A stretch of 8,162 bases of DNA from Chryseobacterium gleum (GCA_943326315.2 CALPSU020000109.1:1-8162); one strand, 5' to 3'. Positions 1 to 6,968 are shown, counted from the stretch's first letter. Notes: generated by a model not told the origin, from the letters alone. Translations and numbers: made by a program.

Positions 1-1843
1 AGAATACAGCACCATATCCAATAGCTAACATTAAGTGAAAAGGAACCATTCCTAAATCTCCATATAGAGCTCTATTGATAGCTGTAAAAGCAAAAGTGCA
101 CATAAGTAACCCTTCACCTATATTTATTATTGAAAGGCTCTTCTTGTCGTATTTATTGTTTTTAGCATCCCCTTTTTTCAATACGTTAAATTTAGGAGTA
201 CGAACGAATGAACTTTTAATTCCCAAATACCCTTCGATTACTGCAACAGTGTTACTTAATGAAAGTCCCATTGAGATAATTAAGAATTGAAAGAAACGAC
301 CAATAAATTTAATTAAATCTTTAAATGTTTTCCCTGATTTGTCTCTGAACGATAACCAATAAAAATACATTAAAAATAGGGTACTTGAAATAAAAATTGA
401 TCCAAATTGGATAATGAAATTTAAATCTGAAAAACTATCCTTAATATGTAAAATAGGTAAACTTAAAAGAGAAAGAGTTAAAATAAATAAAAATAAAGAC
501 GAGTTAAAAAGATGAGATAAACCGTGAACTCTATCCATGAATTTAACATTCTTTGCAGTTAATAAACGTTTCCACATTTTAATGAAACATTCAGCACCAC
601 CTTTCATCCAACGATGTTGTTGATTTTTTAAGGCAGACATTGTGATAGGTAATTCTGCAGGAGAAATTACATGTTCACAGTATTTGAATTTCCATCCAAA
701 AATTTGTGCTCTATAACTTAGATCTAAATCTTCTGTTAATGTATCGTGTTCCCAACCACCAGCATCAGCAATACATTGTTTTCTCCAAATACCTGCAGTT
801 CCATTAAAATTAATGAAATGTCCAGAAGCAGTTCTTCCACCTTGTTCGATAGCGAAATGACCATTTAAACCAAATGCTTGAAGTTCAGTTAATATAGAAT
901 AATTTTTATTTATATGTCCCCATCTAGTTTGAACTACTCCAATTTTAGGATCATTAAAATAAGGCATAGTTCGTTGTAAGAAATCTTTTTCAGGCATGAA
1001 ATCTGAATCAAAAATCCCAATGAATTCACCTTCTACTTGATTCATAGCAGCATCTAAAGCACCAGCTTTATAACCAGTTCTGTCAACTCTATGAACGTGT
1101 TGGATATTTAAACCTCTTGCAGCTACTTCAGCTACTTTTTTAGCTATTATATCAACAGTTTCATCCGTTGAATCGTCCAATACTTGAATTTGAAATTTAT
1201 CTCGAGGATATTCAAATTGAGAAATTTGCTCGATAATTCTTTCGGCAACATACATTTCATTGTACATTGGTAATTGAATAGTTACTTTCGGAGTGTTACT
1301 TGGATCAAAAACAGGTCTATCTTCGATTTCTTTTTTCTTTCTATTTCTTGCATATGCAATCGAAAGAGAAAGTTGTAGAATACTATAAAAGAAAATTAAG
1401 AATAGACAAATACCATAAATAGTTAAAATAATTTTCGCTAATAAATGCGACCAATAATGCTCTTTTCCATGAAAATCTCCCCAATTAAACATCCAAGTCA
1501 CTTTTAATGAAATTGAGAATGGTCTGTTTACATCGAAAGTATAGTTATCCTTGTGTTTTTCTGTTAAAGTGAAATTATTTAAAGTCTTTTTCTCGTAATC
1601 TTTATCTCCCGCTAATAAATTATAATTTCCAAAAGGAATGTTTTTAAAAGCGAAATCACCATTATTATTCGTTTCAACTACATATGCTTTTTTCGTTTTT
1701 GTATTTTTTAATGTTATTTCAACTTCTTCTACATCACGACCAGTCCTTTGATCAACTATTCTTCCTTGAACTATTCTTGTTGTTTGAGCTTGAAAAACAC
1801 TAGAGATAAATAGGGATAAAAATAAAAAGTAAAACTTTGGCAT
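1..1843 (-). CDS. Cellulose-synthase-like GT2 glycosyltransferase with a secreted N-terminal domain (3' end cut by window edge)
   Basis: My translation of the minus strand from the ATG at 1843 gives 614 residues with no stop before the window edge, so the C-terminus is missing. Residues 1-19 look like a signal peptide (cleavage near FQAQ). Residues about 24-108 resemble the carboxypeptidase-regulatory-like beta-sandwich (start VQGRIVDQRTG, then NNNGDFAFKNIPFGNY). A membrane helix lies at about 134-160. The cytoplasmic GT2 domain, about 185-440, carries all processive-transferase motifs: DD at 223-224, DSD at 279-281, TED at 370-372 and QQHRW (QxxRW) at 408-412. Further helices lie near 443-466, 475-498, 513-536, 569-589 and 597-614. 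By family, it should polymerise a beta-linked polysaccharide from a nucleotide sugar and pass it across the inner membrane; the sugar cannot be read from sequence. No ATG lies upstream in frame near the signal peptide. It is transcribed divergently from the TonB receptor. Family call is firm; the role of the N-domain is inference. Confidence 0.93.
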   Translation of the reverse strand, partial: MPKFYFLFLSLFISSVFQAQTTRIVQGRIVDQRTGRDVEEVEITLKNTKTKKAYVVETNNNGDFAFKNIPFGNYNLLAGDKDYEKKTLNNFTLTEKHKDNYTFDVNRPFSISLKVTWMFNWGDFHGKEHYWSHLLAKIILTIYGICLFLIFFYSILQLSLSIAYARNRKKKEIEDRPVFDPSNTPKVTIQLPMYNEMYVAERIIEQISQFEYPRDKFQIQVLDDSTDETVDIIAKKVAEVAARGLNIQHVHRVDRTGYKAGALDAAMNQVEGEFIGIFDSDFMPEKDFLQRTMPYFNDPKIGVVQTRWGHINKNYSILTELQAFGLNGHFAIEQGGRTASGHFINFNGTAGIWRKQCIADAGGWEHDTLTEDLDLSYRAQIFGWKFKYCEHVISPAELPITMSALKNQQHRWMKGGAECFIKMWKRLLTAKNVKFMDRVHGLSHLFNSSLFLFILTLSLLSLPILHIKDSFSDLNFIIQFGSIFISSTLFLMYFYWLSFRDKSGKTFKDLIKFIGRFFQFLIISMGLSLSNTVAVIEGYLGIKSSFVRTPKFNVLKKGDAKNNKYDKKSLSIINIGEGLLMCTFAFTAINRALYGDLGMVPFHLMLAIGYGAVF

Positions 1844-1907
1844 AAATATTGTTTGTTTTAGTTTTGAGTAATGTGCTAAAATTTGATTATTTATTAATCG
1901 AAAAACG

Positions 1908-1915
1908 CAAAGATA
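1908..1915 (-). promoter_or_regulatory. Candidate -7 box for the GT2 gene (TATCTTTG)
   Basis: The minus strand reads TATCTTTG, an exact match to the Bacteroidota -7 consensus TAnnTTTG. It would give a 5' leader of about 55-60 bases before the ATG at 1843. No TTG -33 element is seen at the usual spacing, and such a short AT-rich motif can occur by chance, so support comes mainly from its position in a divergent intergenic region. Confidence 0.5.
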
Positions 1916-1987
1916 GTTTTAATTATCTTAATTTACGCTTCTGTTTTTTTATTAAAGAAAATATTATTAAAATTCTTTTTTAAAATT

Positions 1988-2021
1988 ACATTTCACCTAT
2001 GTTATATCACAATTCACCTAT
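1988..2021 (+). promoter_or_regulatory. Pair of 9-base direct repeats, possible tandem regulator site
   Basis: TTCACCTAT occurs exactly at 1992-2000 and again at 2013-2021, with a 12-base spacer. Including the flank (ACA plus one variable base) the match is 12 of 13 bases. The period is 21 bases, two turns of the helix, so both copies face the same side of the DNA. They lie about 30-65 bases upstream of the candidate -7 box of the TonB receptor gene, a normal place for an activator. Two 9-base repeats with a 12-13-base spacer is the layout bound by LytTR-type response regulators, but this sequence does not clearly match the known LytTR consensus. The repeat is directly seen; a regulatory role is inferred. 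Confidence 0.45.
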
Positions 2022-2051
2022 TTTTTAAATTCATATTTATCTGTCTTTTAC

Positions 2052-2059
2052 TACATTTG
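2052..2059 (+). promoter_or_regulatory. Candidate -7 box for the TonB receptor operon (TACATTTG)
   Basis: TACATTTG matches the Bacteroidota -7 consensus TAnnTTTG exactly and lies 18 bases before the ATG at 2078, which implies a very short leader of about 10-12 bases. No clear TTG -33 element is present at the usual spacing (2026-2032 is T- and A-rich). Lack of a -33 element would fit dependence on an activator such as one binding the direct repeats just upstream. Confidence 0.55.
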
Positions 2060-2077
2060 TTGTTCTAAAATAAATGT

Positions 2078-4405
2078 ATGAAAATTATATTAAAAATTAC
2101 GGTCGTTTTTTTACTGTTATCTTTAAATAGTGTCGTTTTTTCTCAATCAAAATTTACAATTAGTGGAACTGTTTCTGATCAAGCTTCAGGTGAAGGGATG
2201 ATTGGTGTTCGTATTAAAGTGAGTGAACTTTCTGGAGTAGGGACAAACACAAACGAATATGGATTTTATTCTTTGACTTTAACCCAAGGGACTTATGCAT
2301 TAGAAATTTCTTCATTTGGTTATGAAATAAAATACCAAACAATTAATTTAATTGAAAACACAACATTAAATATGGAACTTTTTGTTCCAACAAAACAAAT
2401 TGATGAAGTTGTAGTTTCAACTAAAAAGAAGGATGATAATGTTCGAAGTGCTCAGTCTGGTGTAGAAATTTTAGATATGAAACAGTTATCCAAAGTACCT
2501 GTTATTTTCGGCGAAAAAGACATTATAAAAACGATGCAATTAACACCTGGGATTAAGAGTGGGGGAGATGGCAGTTCTGGTTTTTATGTTAGAGGAGGTT
2601 CGTCAGATCAAAATTTGATTCTGCTAGATGAAGCACCTGTTTATAATGCGTCTCATTTATTAGGTTTTTTCTCTACTTTTAATAGTGATGCAATTAAAAC
2701 AGCGACAATATTTAAAGGAACTCAACCTGCACAATACGGGGGTAGATTAGCATCTGTACTAGATATTCGAATGAATGAAGGAAATAATAAAAAATTTAGA
2801 GTTAGTGGTGGATTGGGTTTGATTTCTTCTAAATTAAATATAGAAGGACCGCTTAAAAAAGACAAATCATCTTTTTTAATATCTGCTAGAAGAACTTATG
2901 TTGACATGTTCTTGAAATTATCAGATAAAGAATCTCTAAAAAATAGTACACTTTATTTTTACGATGTAAATGCTAAAATCAACTATAAATTAACAAAAAA
3001 GGACAGATTGTATTTGTCAGGTTATTTTGGTAGGGACAAGTTAGGAGTTACAGGTTTTGGTTTGACTTGGGGAAATATAACAGGAACAGCGCGTTGGAAT
3101 CATATAATAAATGAAAAATTGTTTTCAAATACATCTTTTATTGCAAGTAATTATGTTTATAATATCGGTATAAATTCTAATAATGTTGATATATCAATTA
3201 ATTCAACTTTACAAGATTATAATTTAAAACAAGAATTTCAATATTTTCCAAACTCAAGAAATAAAATAAAATTTGGTATCAATGCAATTCATCATAGTAT
3301 TATTCCTGGTCAGATTGAGTCAAGTGCAGAAGGAGCAAATACTGTTAGACAAAAACCTAAGTTGAGCCTTGAAAATGCACTTTATCTTTCTAACGACTGG
3401 ATTGCAACAGAAAGAATAAATATTAATTATGGAATTAGAGCAACAGCTTTTACCTTGTTAGGAAATGGAGGGAAATTTTATTCGTATTCAAATGATGGTA
3501 TTTTAGCAACAACAAATACCTATGCACAAAATAATGCAATAAAAACATATTACAATTTAGAACCTAGAATCACAACAAGTTTTACTTATTCTAAATCTGC
3601 GTCTATTAAAGCCGGTTTAACAAGAAATGTTCAAAATATTCACTTAATTTCTAATACTACAGGTGATAATCCTACAGATATCTGGATTCCGAGTAGTCAG
3701 AATATTAAATCTGAAATTTCAGATCAAATTAGCTTAGGTTGGTTTAAGAATTTGAAAGATAATAAGTATGAATTTAGTATTGAATCTTATTATAAAAAGA
3801 TGCAAAATCAAATTGATTATAGAGATGGAGCAAATACCCAAGCAAATGATTTATTAGAAGGTGAATTACTATTTGGAAAAGGAAGAGCTTATGGATTAGA
3901 AACTTATTTCAAAAAAACAGAAGGTAGATTTACAGGTTGGGTTAGTTATACATTGGCTAAGGTTGAAAAACAAATTGACGGAATTAATAACAATGCTTGG
4001 TATTCAGCAAAACAAGATCGTAGACACGATTTATCGGTAGTTGGAATTTTTGATATAAATAAAAAGTTAACTCTTTCAGCAACTTTTGTTTATTATACTG
4101 GTAGCGCTATTACTTTGCCATCCGGTAAGTATTATATTAATAATCAAGTTCAATGGATGTATACAGAAAGAAATGGTGGAAGAATGCCAGCATATCATAG
4201 GATGGATATAGCATTGACATGGTATAAAAAGCAAACAGACAAATATGAAAGTAGTTTTAATTTTTCAATTTTTAATGTGTATGGTCATGAGAATGCATAT
4301 AGTATTTCATTTAAAGAATCTGCAGATCATACCAAAACGGAAGCTATTCAATTAAGTTTGTTTAAAATGATACCATCAATATCTTATAACTTTAAATTTT
4401 TATAA
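2078..4405 (+). CDS. TonB-dependent outer-membrane receptor with carboxypeptidase-regulatory N-domain
   Basis: This 775-residue protein should be a gated outer-membrane channel that imports a ligand using energy passed from the inner membrane by TonB. Residues 1-22 are a signal peptide (cleavage near VFSQ). Residues about 26-105 form a carboxypeptidase-regulatory-like domain (TISGTVSDQASGEG, then NTNEYGFYSL). IDEVVV at 108-113 marks the usual linker. The plug spans about 125-232 and includes FYVRGGSSDQNLILLDEAPV around 169-188 and QYGGRLASVLDIR near its end. The rest, about 240-775, is the beta-barrel, ending in alternating aromatic residues and YNFKFL. It is shorter than SusC-type receptors (about 1000 residues) and fits the smaller class found next to DUF4249 lipoproteins. 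The next gene starts 2 bases after its stop, so the two are surely co-transcribed. The ligand is unknown; siderophore, metal complex or peptide are all possible. Confidence 0.95.
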   Translation: MKIILKITVVFLLLSLNSVVFSQSKFTISGTVSDQASGEGMIGVRIKVSELSGVGTNTNEYGFYSLTLTQGTYALEISSFGYEIKYQTINLIENTTLNMELFVPTKQIDEVVVSTKKKDDNVRSAQSGVEILDMKQLSKVPVIFGEKDIIKTMQLTPGIKSGGDGSSGFYVRGGSSDQNLILLDEAPVYNASHLLGFFSTFNSDAIKTATIFKGTQPAQYGGRLASVLDIRMNEGNNKKFRVSGGLGLISSKLNIEGPLKKDKSSFLISARRTYVDMFLKLSDKESLKNSTLYFYDVNAKINYKLTKKDRLYLSGYFGRDKLGVTGFGLTWGNITGTARWNHIINEKLFSNTSFIASNYVYNIGINSNNVDISINSTLQDYNLKQEFQYFPNSRNKIKFGINAIHHSIIPGQIESSAEGANTVRQKPKLSLENALYLSNDWIATERININYGIRATAFTLLGNGGKFYSYSNDGILATTNTYAQNNAIKTYYNLEPRITTSFTYSKSASIKAGLTRNVQNIHLISNTTGDNPTDIWIPSSQNIKSEISDQISLGWFKNLKDNKYEFSIESYYKKMQNQIDYRDGANTQANDLLEGELLFGKGRAYGLETYFKKTEGRFTGWVSYTLAKVEKQIDGINNNAWYSAKQDRRHDLSVVGIFDINKKLTLSATFVYYTGSAITLPSGKYYINNQVQWMYTERNGGRMPAYHRMDIALTWYKKQTDKYESSFNFSIFNVYGHENAYSISFKESADHTKTEAIQLSLFKMIPSISYNFKFL

Positions 4406-4407
4406 TT

Positions 4408-5232
4408 ATGATAAAAAATATAAATAGTTTTCATTTTTTTTTAATTATTTTCACGTCATTAATTTTTATTAGTTGTGAGAAAGTAATTAATATTGATTTA
4501 AAAGATTCTAATCCTATTATAGTAATTGAAGGTGAGCTAAATGAAGGAGATTCACTTCATACTATAAAAATTTCTAAATCTACACTTTTTGGAGGTTTGA
4601 ATACTTTTCCAAATGTTAAGGGAGCGGTTGTTACCATTTCGGATGAATTCGGTGCATCAGAAGTTTTAACAGAAGTTTCAGAAGGTGTATATTCTTCTAC
4701 TCAATTTAAAATTAAGGGGCTAGAGGGTAGGACTTATATGCTTAAAGTAGAAAGTGAAGGAAAAATTTATACGTCATCTTCAACTATACCTAAACGTGTT
4801 AATTTAGATTATATTTTTTTTATTGATAATAATTTTGCCGGAAATGGAGCTAAATCACCTGTGCCAATAAGACACGATCCTGCAGGTTTTCAGAATAATT
4901 ATTTGTTTGATTTGTACATTAAAAGTGCAAAAGATAATTTAGGATGGGTAAAAGATTCTACTGTTATGCCAATAGATGATGTATATTCCGATGGCGTAGA
5001 AACGCAACAACCTTTATTTGGAACAATTAGAGCTTTCTTACCTAAAGATAGTGTTAGAATAACTATGAAGTGCATAGATAGAAATGTTTACAAATATTTC
5101 TTTTCATTGAGTCTTAATGATCCTCAGAGAGGGTCAGCTACACCCTCAAATCCTATAAGTAATATTTCTGGTGGTGCTTTAGGTTATTTTAGTGCTCAAA
5201 CAAAGCAAACCTTAACAACTATAGTTGAATGA
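4408..5232 (+). CDS. DUF4249-family outer-membrane lipoprotein, partner of the TonB receptor
   Basis: The 274-residue product starts with a lipoprotein signal peptide: a hydrophobic stretch at about 8-21, then a lipobox ending ISC with the lipidated cysteine at 23. The mature start CEKVINIDL is typical of DUF4249 proteins, as are the following beta-rich region (IIVIEGELNEGDSLHTIKIS) and the near-C-terminal NISGGALGYFSA. Family members commonly sit directly beside TonB-dependent receptors in Bacteroidota, as here, and are presumed to be accessory surface or periplasm-facing lipoproteins that help capture the ligand, similar in position to SusD but unrelated in sequence. The residues after Cys23 (E, K, V, I) are not an obvious acid-rich surface-export signal, so its side of the membrane is open. 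The C-terminal motif is present, so the protein looks complete. Molecular function is not established by the sequence. Confidence 0.88.
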   Translation: MIKNINSFHFFLIIFTSLIFISCEKVINIDLKDSNPIIVIEGELNEGDSLHTIKISKSTLFGGLNTFPNVKGAVVTISDEFGASEVLTEVSEGVYSSTQFKIKGLEGRTYMLKVESEGKIYTSSSTIPKRVNLDYIFFIDNNFAGNGAKSPVPIRHDPAGFQNNYLFDLYIKSAKDNLGWVKDSTVMPIDDVYSDGVETQQPLFGTIRAFLPKDSVRITMKCIDRNVYKYFFSLSLNDPQRGSATPSNPISNISGGALGYFSAQTKQTLTTIVE

Positions 5233-5246
5233 TATATGTTTTCATG

Positions 5247-5317
5247 GACTTGCCTTCAAAATCAGATCTTAGCAGAATAGCTTAGGTTTACATTGACTCT
5301 AGATTTTAAGGAAAGTC
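5247..5317. repeat. Long imperfect inverted repeat after the receptor operon, possible terminator
   Basis: Left arm 5247-5263 (GACTTGCCTTCAAAATC) and right arm 5302-5317 (GATTTTAAGGAAAGTC) are complementary apart from one mismatch and one bulged base. The stem continues inward with AGA (5264-5266) against TCT (5298-5300), past a bulged A. This gives a stem of about 18 paired bases with a loop near 31 bases. It starts 14 bases after the DUF4249 stop codon and lies between convergent genes, so it may end transcription, but there is no clean T-run right after either arm. It could instead be a decayed palindromic element. Confidence 0.5.
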
Positions 5318-5371
5318 AAGGTAACTATTTTATTTTAGATGTAGTTTATAATTTAAATAGCTGTATAATAT

Positions 5372-5971
5372 CTAATTTTGGATAATATCTGTTAGTAGTA
5401 ATTTTTTAAAAATACTATCTCTAGCTTCATCTGATAAATTATTAGAATACATTTCAATTTTAATAATTTTAAAGTTCACGATAGTATCCAACACTTTTTT
5501 TTTATGGCTATTCCAAATAGACGGGTTTACGCTAAAATTTTTCTCGTTTAATAAATCATATTTCAGTCTAATTATAATCTCTTTTTTTAAAGTTAATGAA
5601 TTATCAAATAGTCCACTTGATTTAATTTTTTCTTTACTTATTCCTTTGTCTGAATAAACTAAAACAAAGTATGGTTGCTTTGTTTCGATTATTATTTTTG
5701 TTTCTCTGCAAGTGTATAGTACTATAAAGGGTGAAAATAATAACACAATTATTTCTGACAATATTATTTTTTTGCAATCAAATTTTTTAATTAAATACCT
5801 ATCTATAAGTAAAAAACTGCATAATAAAATTGCAATAACTAATAGAATACCTGTTGCCAGTTCTCCTTTATCTTTTGATATAAGTATTATTACAATTTCA
5901 ATAATTGAAGCTATTAGCCCTAAAAATGTTAATATAAAAAATGGGGTTATCTTATTGAAAAGTTTTCTCAT
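5372..5971 (-). CDS. Hypothetical three-helix membrane protein
   Basis: I do not recognise this 199-residue protein. Its N-terminal half has three predicted membrane helices at about 11-31, 38-56 and 69-87. The N-terminus (MRKLFNK) and the 57-68 loop (DRYLIKKFDCKK) are positively charged, so by the positive-inside rule both are cytoplasmic and the C-terminal region (90-199) faces the periplasm. That region is mixed charged and hydrophobic (EIIIRLKYDLLNEKNFSV, then a WNSHKKKVLD stretch) with no catalytic motif I can name. The start is well bounded: an in-frame stop lies 9-12 bases upstream of the ATG. The coding strand is favoured over the overlapping plus-strand frame because it is longer and gives an ordered helix-plus-domain protein. 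It stands alone, convergent with the DUF4249 gene and separated from the next minus-strand gene upstream of it by 289 bases. No -7 box is evident upstream. Confidence 0.72.
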   Translation of the reverse strand: MRKLFNKITPFFILTFLGLIASIIEIVIILISKDKGELATGILLVIAILLCSFLLIDRYLIKKFDCKKIILSEIIVLLFSPFIVLYTCRETKIIIETKQPYFVLVYSDKGISKEKIKSSGLFDNSLTLKKEIIIRLKYDLLNEKNFSVNPSIWNSHKKKVLDTIVNFKIIKIEMYSNNLSDEARDSIFKKLLLTDIIQN

Positions 5972-6050
5972 AAATTCGTCTTATATAATTATTAGTAACC
6001 AGTTGTTAAACACATTTCATTAATTTAAGTAAAAATTGAATTGGTAAGTA

Positions 6051-6086
6051 TAAAACTCATTGGGGATTTTAAAATCCCGAGTTTTA
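6051..6086. repeat. Strong hairpin built on a perfect 16-base palindrome
   Basis: GGGATTTTAAAATCCC at 6063-6078 is a perfect palindrome. It is flanked by a second complementary pair, TAAAACTC at 6051-6058 and GAGTTTTA at 6079-6086, with only the left side interrupted by four bases (ATTG, 6059-6062). Together they give a 16-pair stem with a 4-base bulge. On the plus strand the right arm ends in TTTTAATATT. It could be a terminator, a leader structure for the gene starting at 5971, or a protein-binding dyad. Confidence 0.6.
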
Positions 6087-6212
6087 ATATTCAAAAAGAA
6101 ATCATAACATAAAGTAAAATTTAACTTTGCCCCGAGAATTTTAAGGTATTTCCGAATAGAAATCATTTATCATTTATTTTTTTGTAAAGAAGGGGTAAAT
6201 TTTAAAACAAAA

Positions 6213-6240
6213 AAAACCGCTCCTCGAAAGAAACGGTTTT
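6213..6240 (-). terminator. Rho-independent terminator of the barrel/OmpA-domain operon
   Basis: Arms AAAACCG (6213-6219) and CGGTTTT (6234-6240) form a 7-pair stem, extended by partial pairing around a CGAA loop (6224-6227). Read on the minus strand, the stem ends in GG followed by eight T, then GTTTT, a proper U-tract. It begins about 20 bases after the stop codon of the OmpA-domain gene. On the plus strand the T-run is only four bases, so it should act mainly for minus-strand transcripts. Confidence 0.82.
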
Positions 6241-6260
6241 AATATTAAATATTTACTCAA

Positions 6261-6968
6261 TTATTTCACTGAAATTGTAGCACGTCTATTTTGTGCTTTA
6301 CCTTCTGGTGAATTATTATCAGCAATAGGATTTGATTTACCAAAACCATTTGTTGTAATTCTATCAGCTTTAATTCCTCTAGAAATTAGATAGTCTTTTA
6401 CTGATTTAGCTCTCTTTTTAGATAAAGCTATATTTAACTCATCAGAACCATCCGTATCAGTATAACCATCAATATTTACAGTTAATTTTGAATCAGCTTT
6501 TAATTGATTAACGATTGCTGTCAATTTAGCTACTTTTAACTGTGCGCTACCTGATGCAAATAAAAGTGTTTCAACAGCTGATATAGTTTTTGAAGTTGGT
6601 GTTGAAGGTTTTTCAACAACTGTTTCTGTATTAACGGTTTCTTTAACTTTTTCAATTGTTGTCTCAATAACTGGTTCAGCAACTATTTTATTAATAGAAT
6701 CTTGTTTTTCAAGAGCTTTTAAATAGTTTGAAAGCTTTACAGCCTCATCATCAGTATAACCACATAAATCACTTGAAAAATCACCTTGTAATCTTGCTAT
6801 TAAAGCAGTATCTGCAGGATTCTTTTCTAAAATTGATTTCTCTAAGTTTTTACCGTAAGCAGACAATTTCATTGCCTCATCTTCGGAGTATACGTTTTTA
6901 TTACATTCTTGTGCAAACAACAACGAAAAATTAAGCGTAAACCCAACTAATATATATAGTTTGTTCAT
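6261..6968 (-). CDS. OmpA-domain peptidoglycan-binding protein with duplicated N-terminal motif
   Basis: This 235-residue exported protein should tether the outer membrane or a partner to peptidoglycan. Residues 1-19 are a signal peptide (cleavage before QECNKN). Residues 27-44 and 71-88 are copies of one 18-residue motif, consensus Y-[ST]-x-DEA-x-KLS-x-Y-x-K-x-LEK, 12 of 18 identical, each preceded by a cysteine (C22, C69). A flexible Thr/Glu/Pro-rich linker follows (about 95-127). The OmpA C-terminal domain is about 132-235 and has the binding residues in place: D171 in GYTDTDG and R186 in LSKKRA, with the same 15-residue spacing as Asp271/Arg286 of Acinetobacter OmpA, then GFGKSNPIADN and AQNRRATI. 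It has no beta-barrel of its own; the gene just upstream, 13 bases away, encodes one. The usual OmpA barrel is thus absent from this chain but made next door. Expression should come from the promoter before the barrel gene. Confidence 0.93.
   Translation of the reverse strand: MNKLYILVGFTLNFSLLFAQECNKNVYSEDEAMKLSAYGKNLEKSILEKNPADTALIARLQGDFSSDLCGYTDDEAVKLSNYLKALEKQDSINKIVAEPVIETTIEKVKETVNTETVVEKPSTPTSKTISAVETLLFASGSAQLKVAKLTAIVNQLKADSKLTVNIDGYTDTDGSDELNIALSKKRAKSVKDYLISRGIKADRITTNGFGKSNPIADNNSPEGKAQNRRATISVK

Larger units (their letters stand above)
5972..6260. other. Intergenic region with hairpin, orphan -7 box and terminator
   Basis: This 289-base stretch separates the start of the three-helix protein gene from the end of the OmpA-domain gene. 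It has no credible reading frame. It contains the hairpin at 6051-6086, an isolated plus-strand TAACTTTG at 6122-6129 and the terminator at 6213-6240. The sequence CCCGAG followed by TTTTAA occurs twice (from 6076 and, with two extra A, from 6131). Otherwise I see nothing in it. Confidence 0.6.

Noticed and set aside
75..290. Plus-strand 71-residue open frame
   Set aside because: It lies wholly inside the GT2 gene on the opposite strand, and its translation shows no family features.
1885..1899. Inverted repeat GATTA/TAATC near the GT2 transcription start
   Set aside because: Arms of only five AT-rich bases around a five-base gap are expected often by chance here.
2074..2076. ATG four bases before the chosen TonB receptor start
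   Set aside because: It is in another frame; only the ATG at 2078 leads into the signal peptide and receptor.
2078..5232. SusC/SusD glycan utilisation pair
   Set aside because: The receptor is about 225 residues shorter than SusC types, the lipoprotein is DUF4249-like rather than SusD-like, and no glycoside hydrolases are nearby.
5712..6023. Plus-strand 103-residue open frame
   Set aside because: It is antisense to the helices of the three-helix membrane protein and runs into intergenic DNA; its hydrophobicity follows from the opposite strand.
6728..6934. Plus-strand 68-residue open frame
   Set aside because: It is antisense to the N-terminal part of the OmpA-domain gene, which has clear domain evidence.
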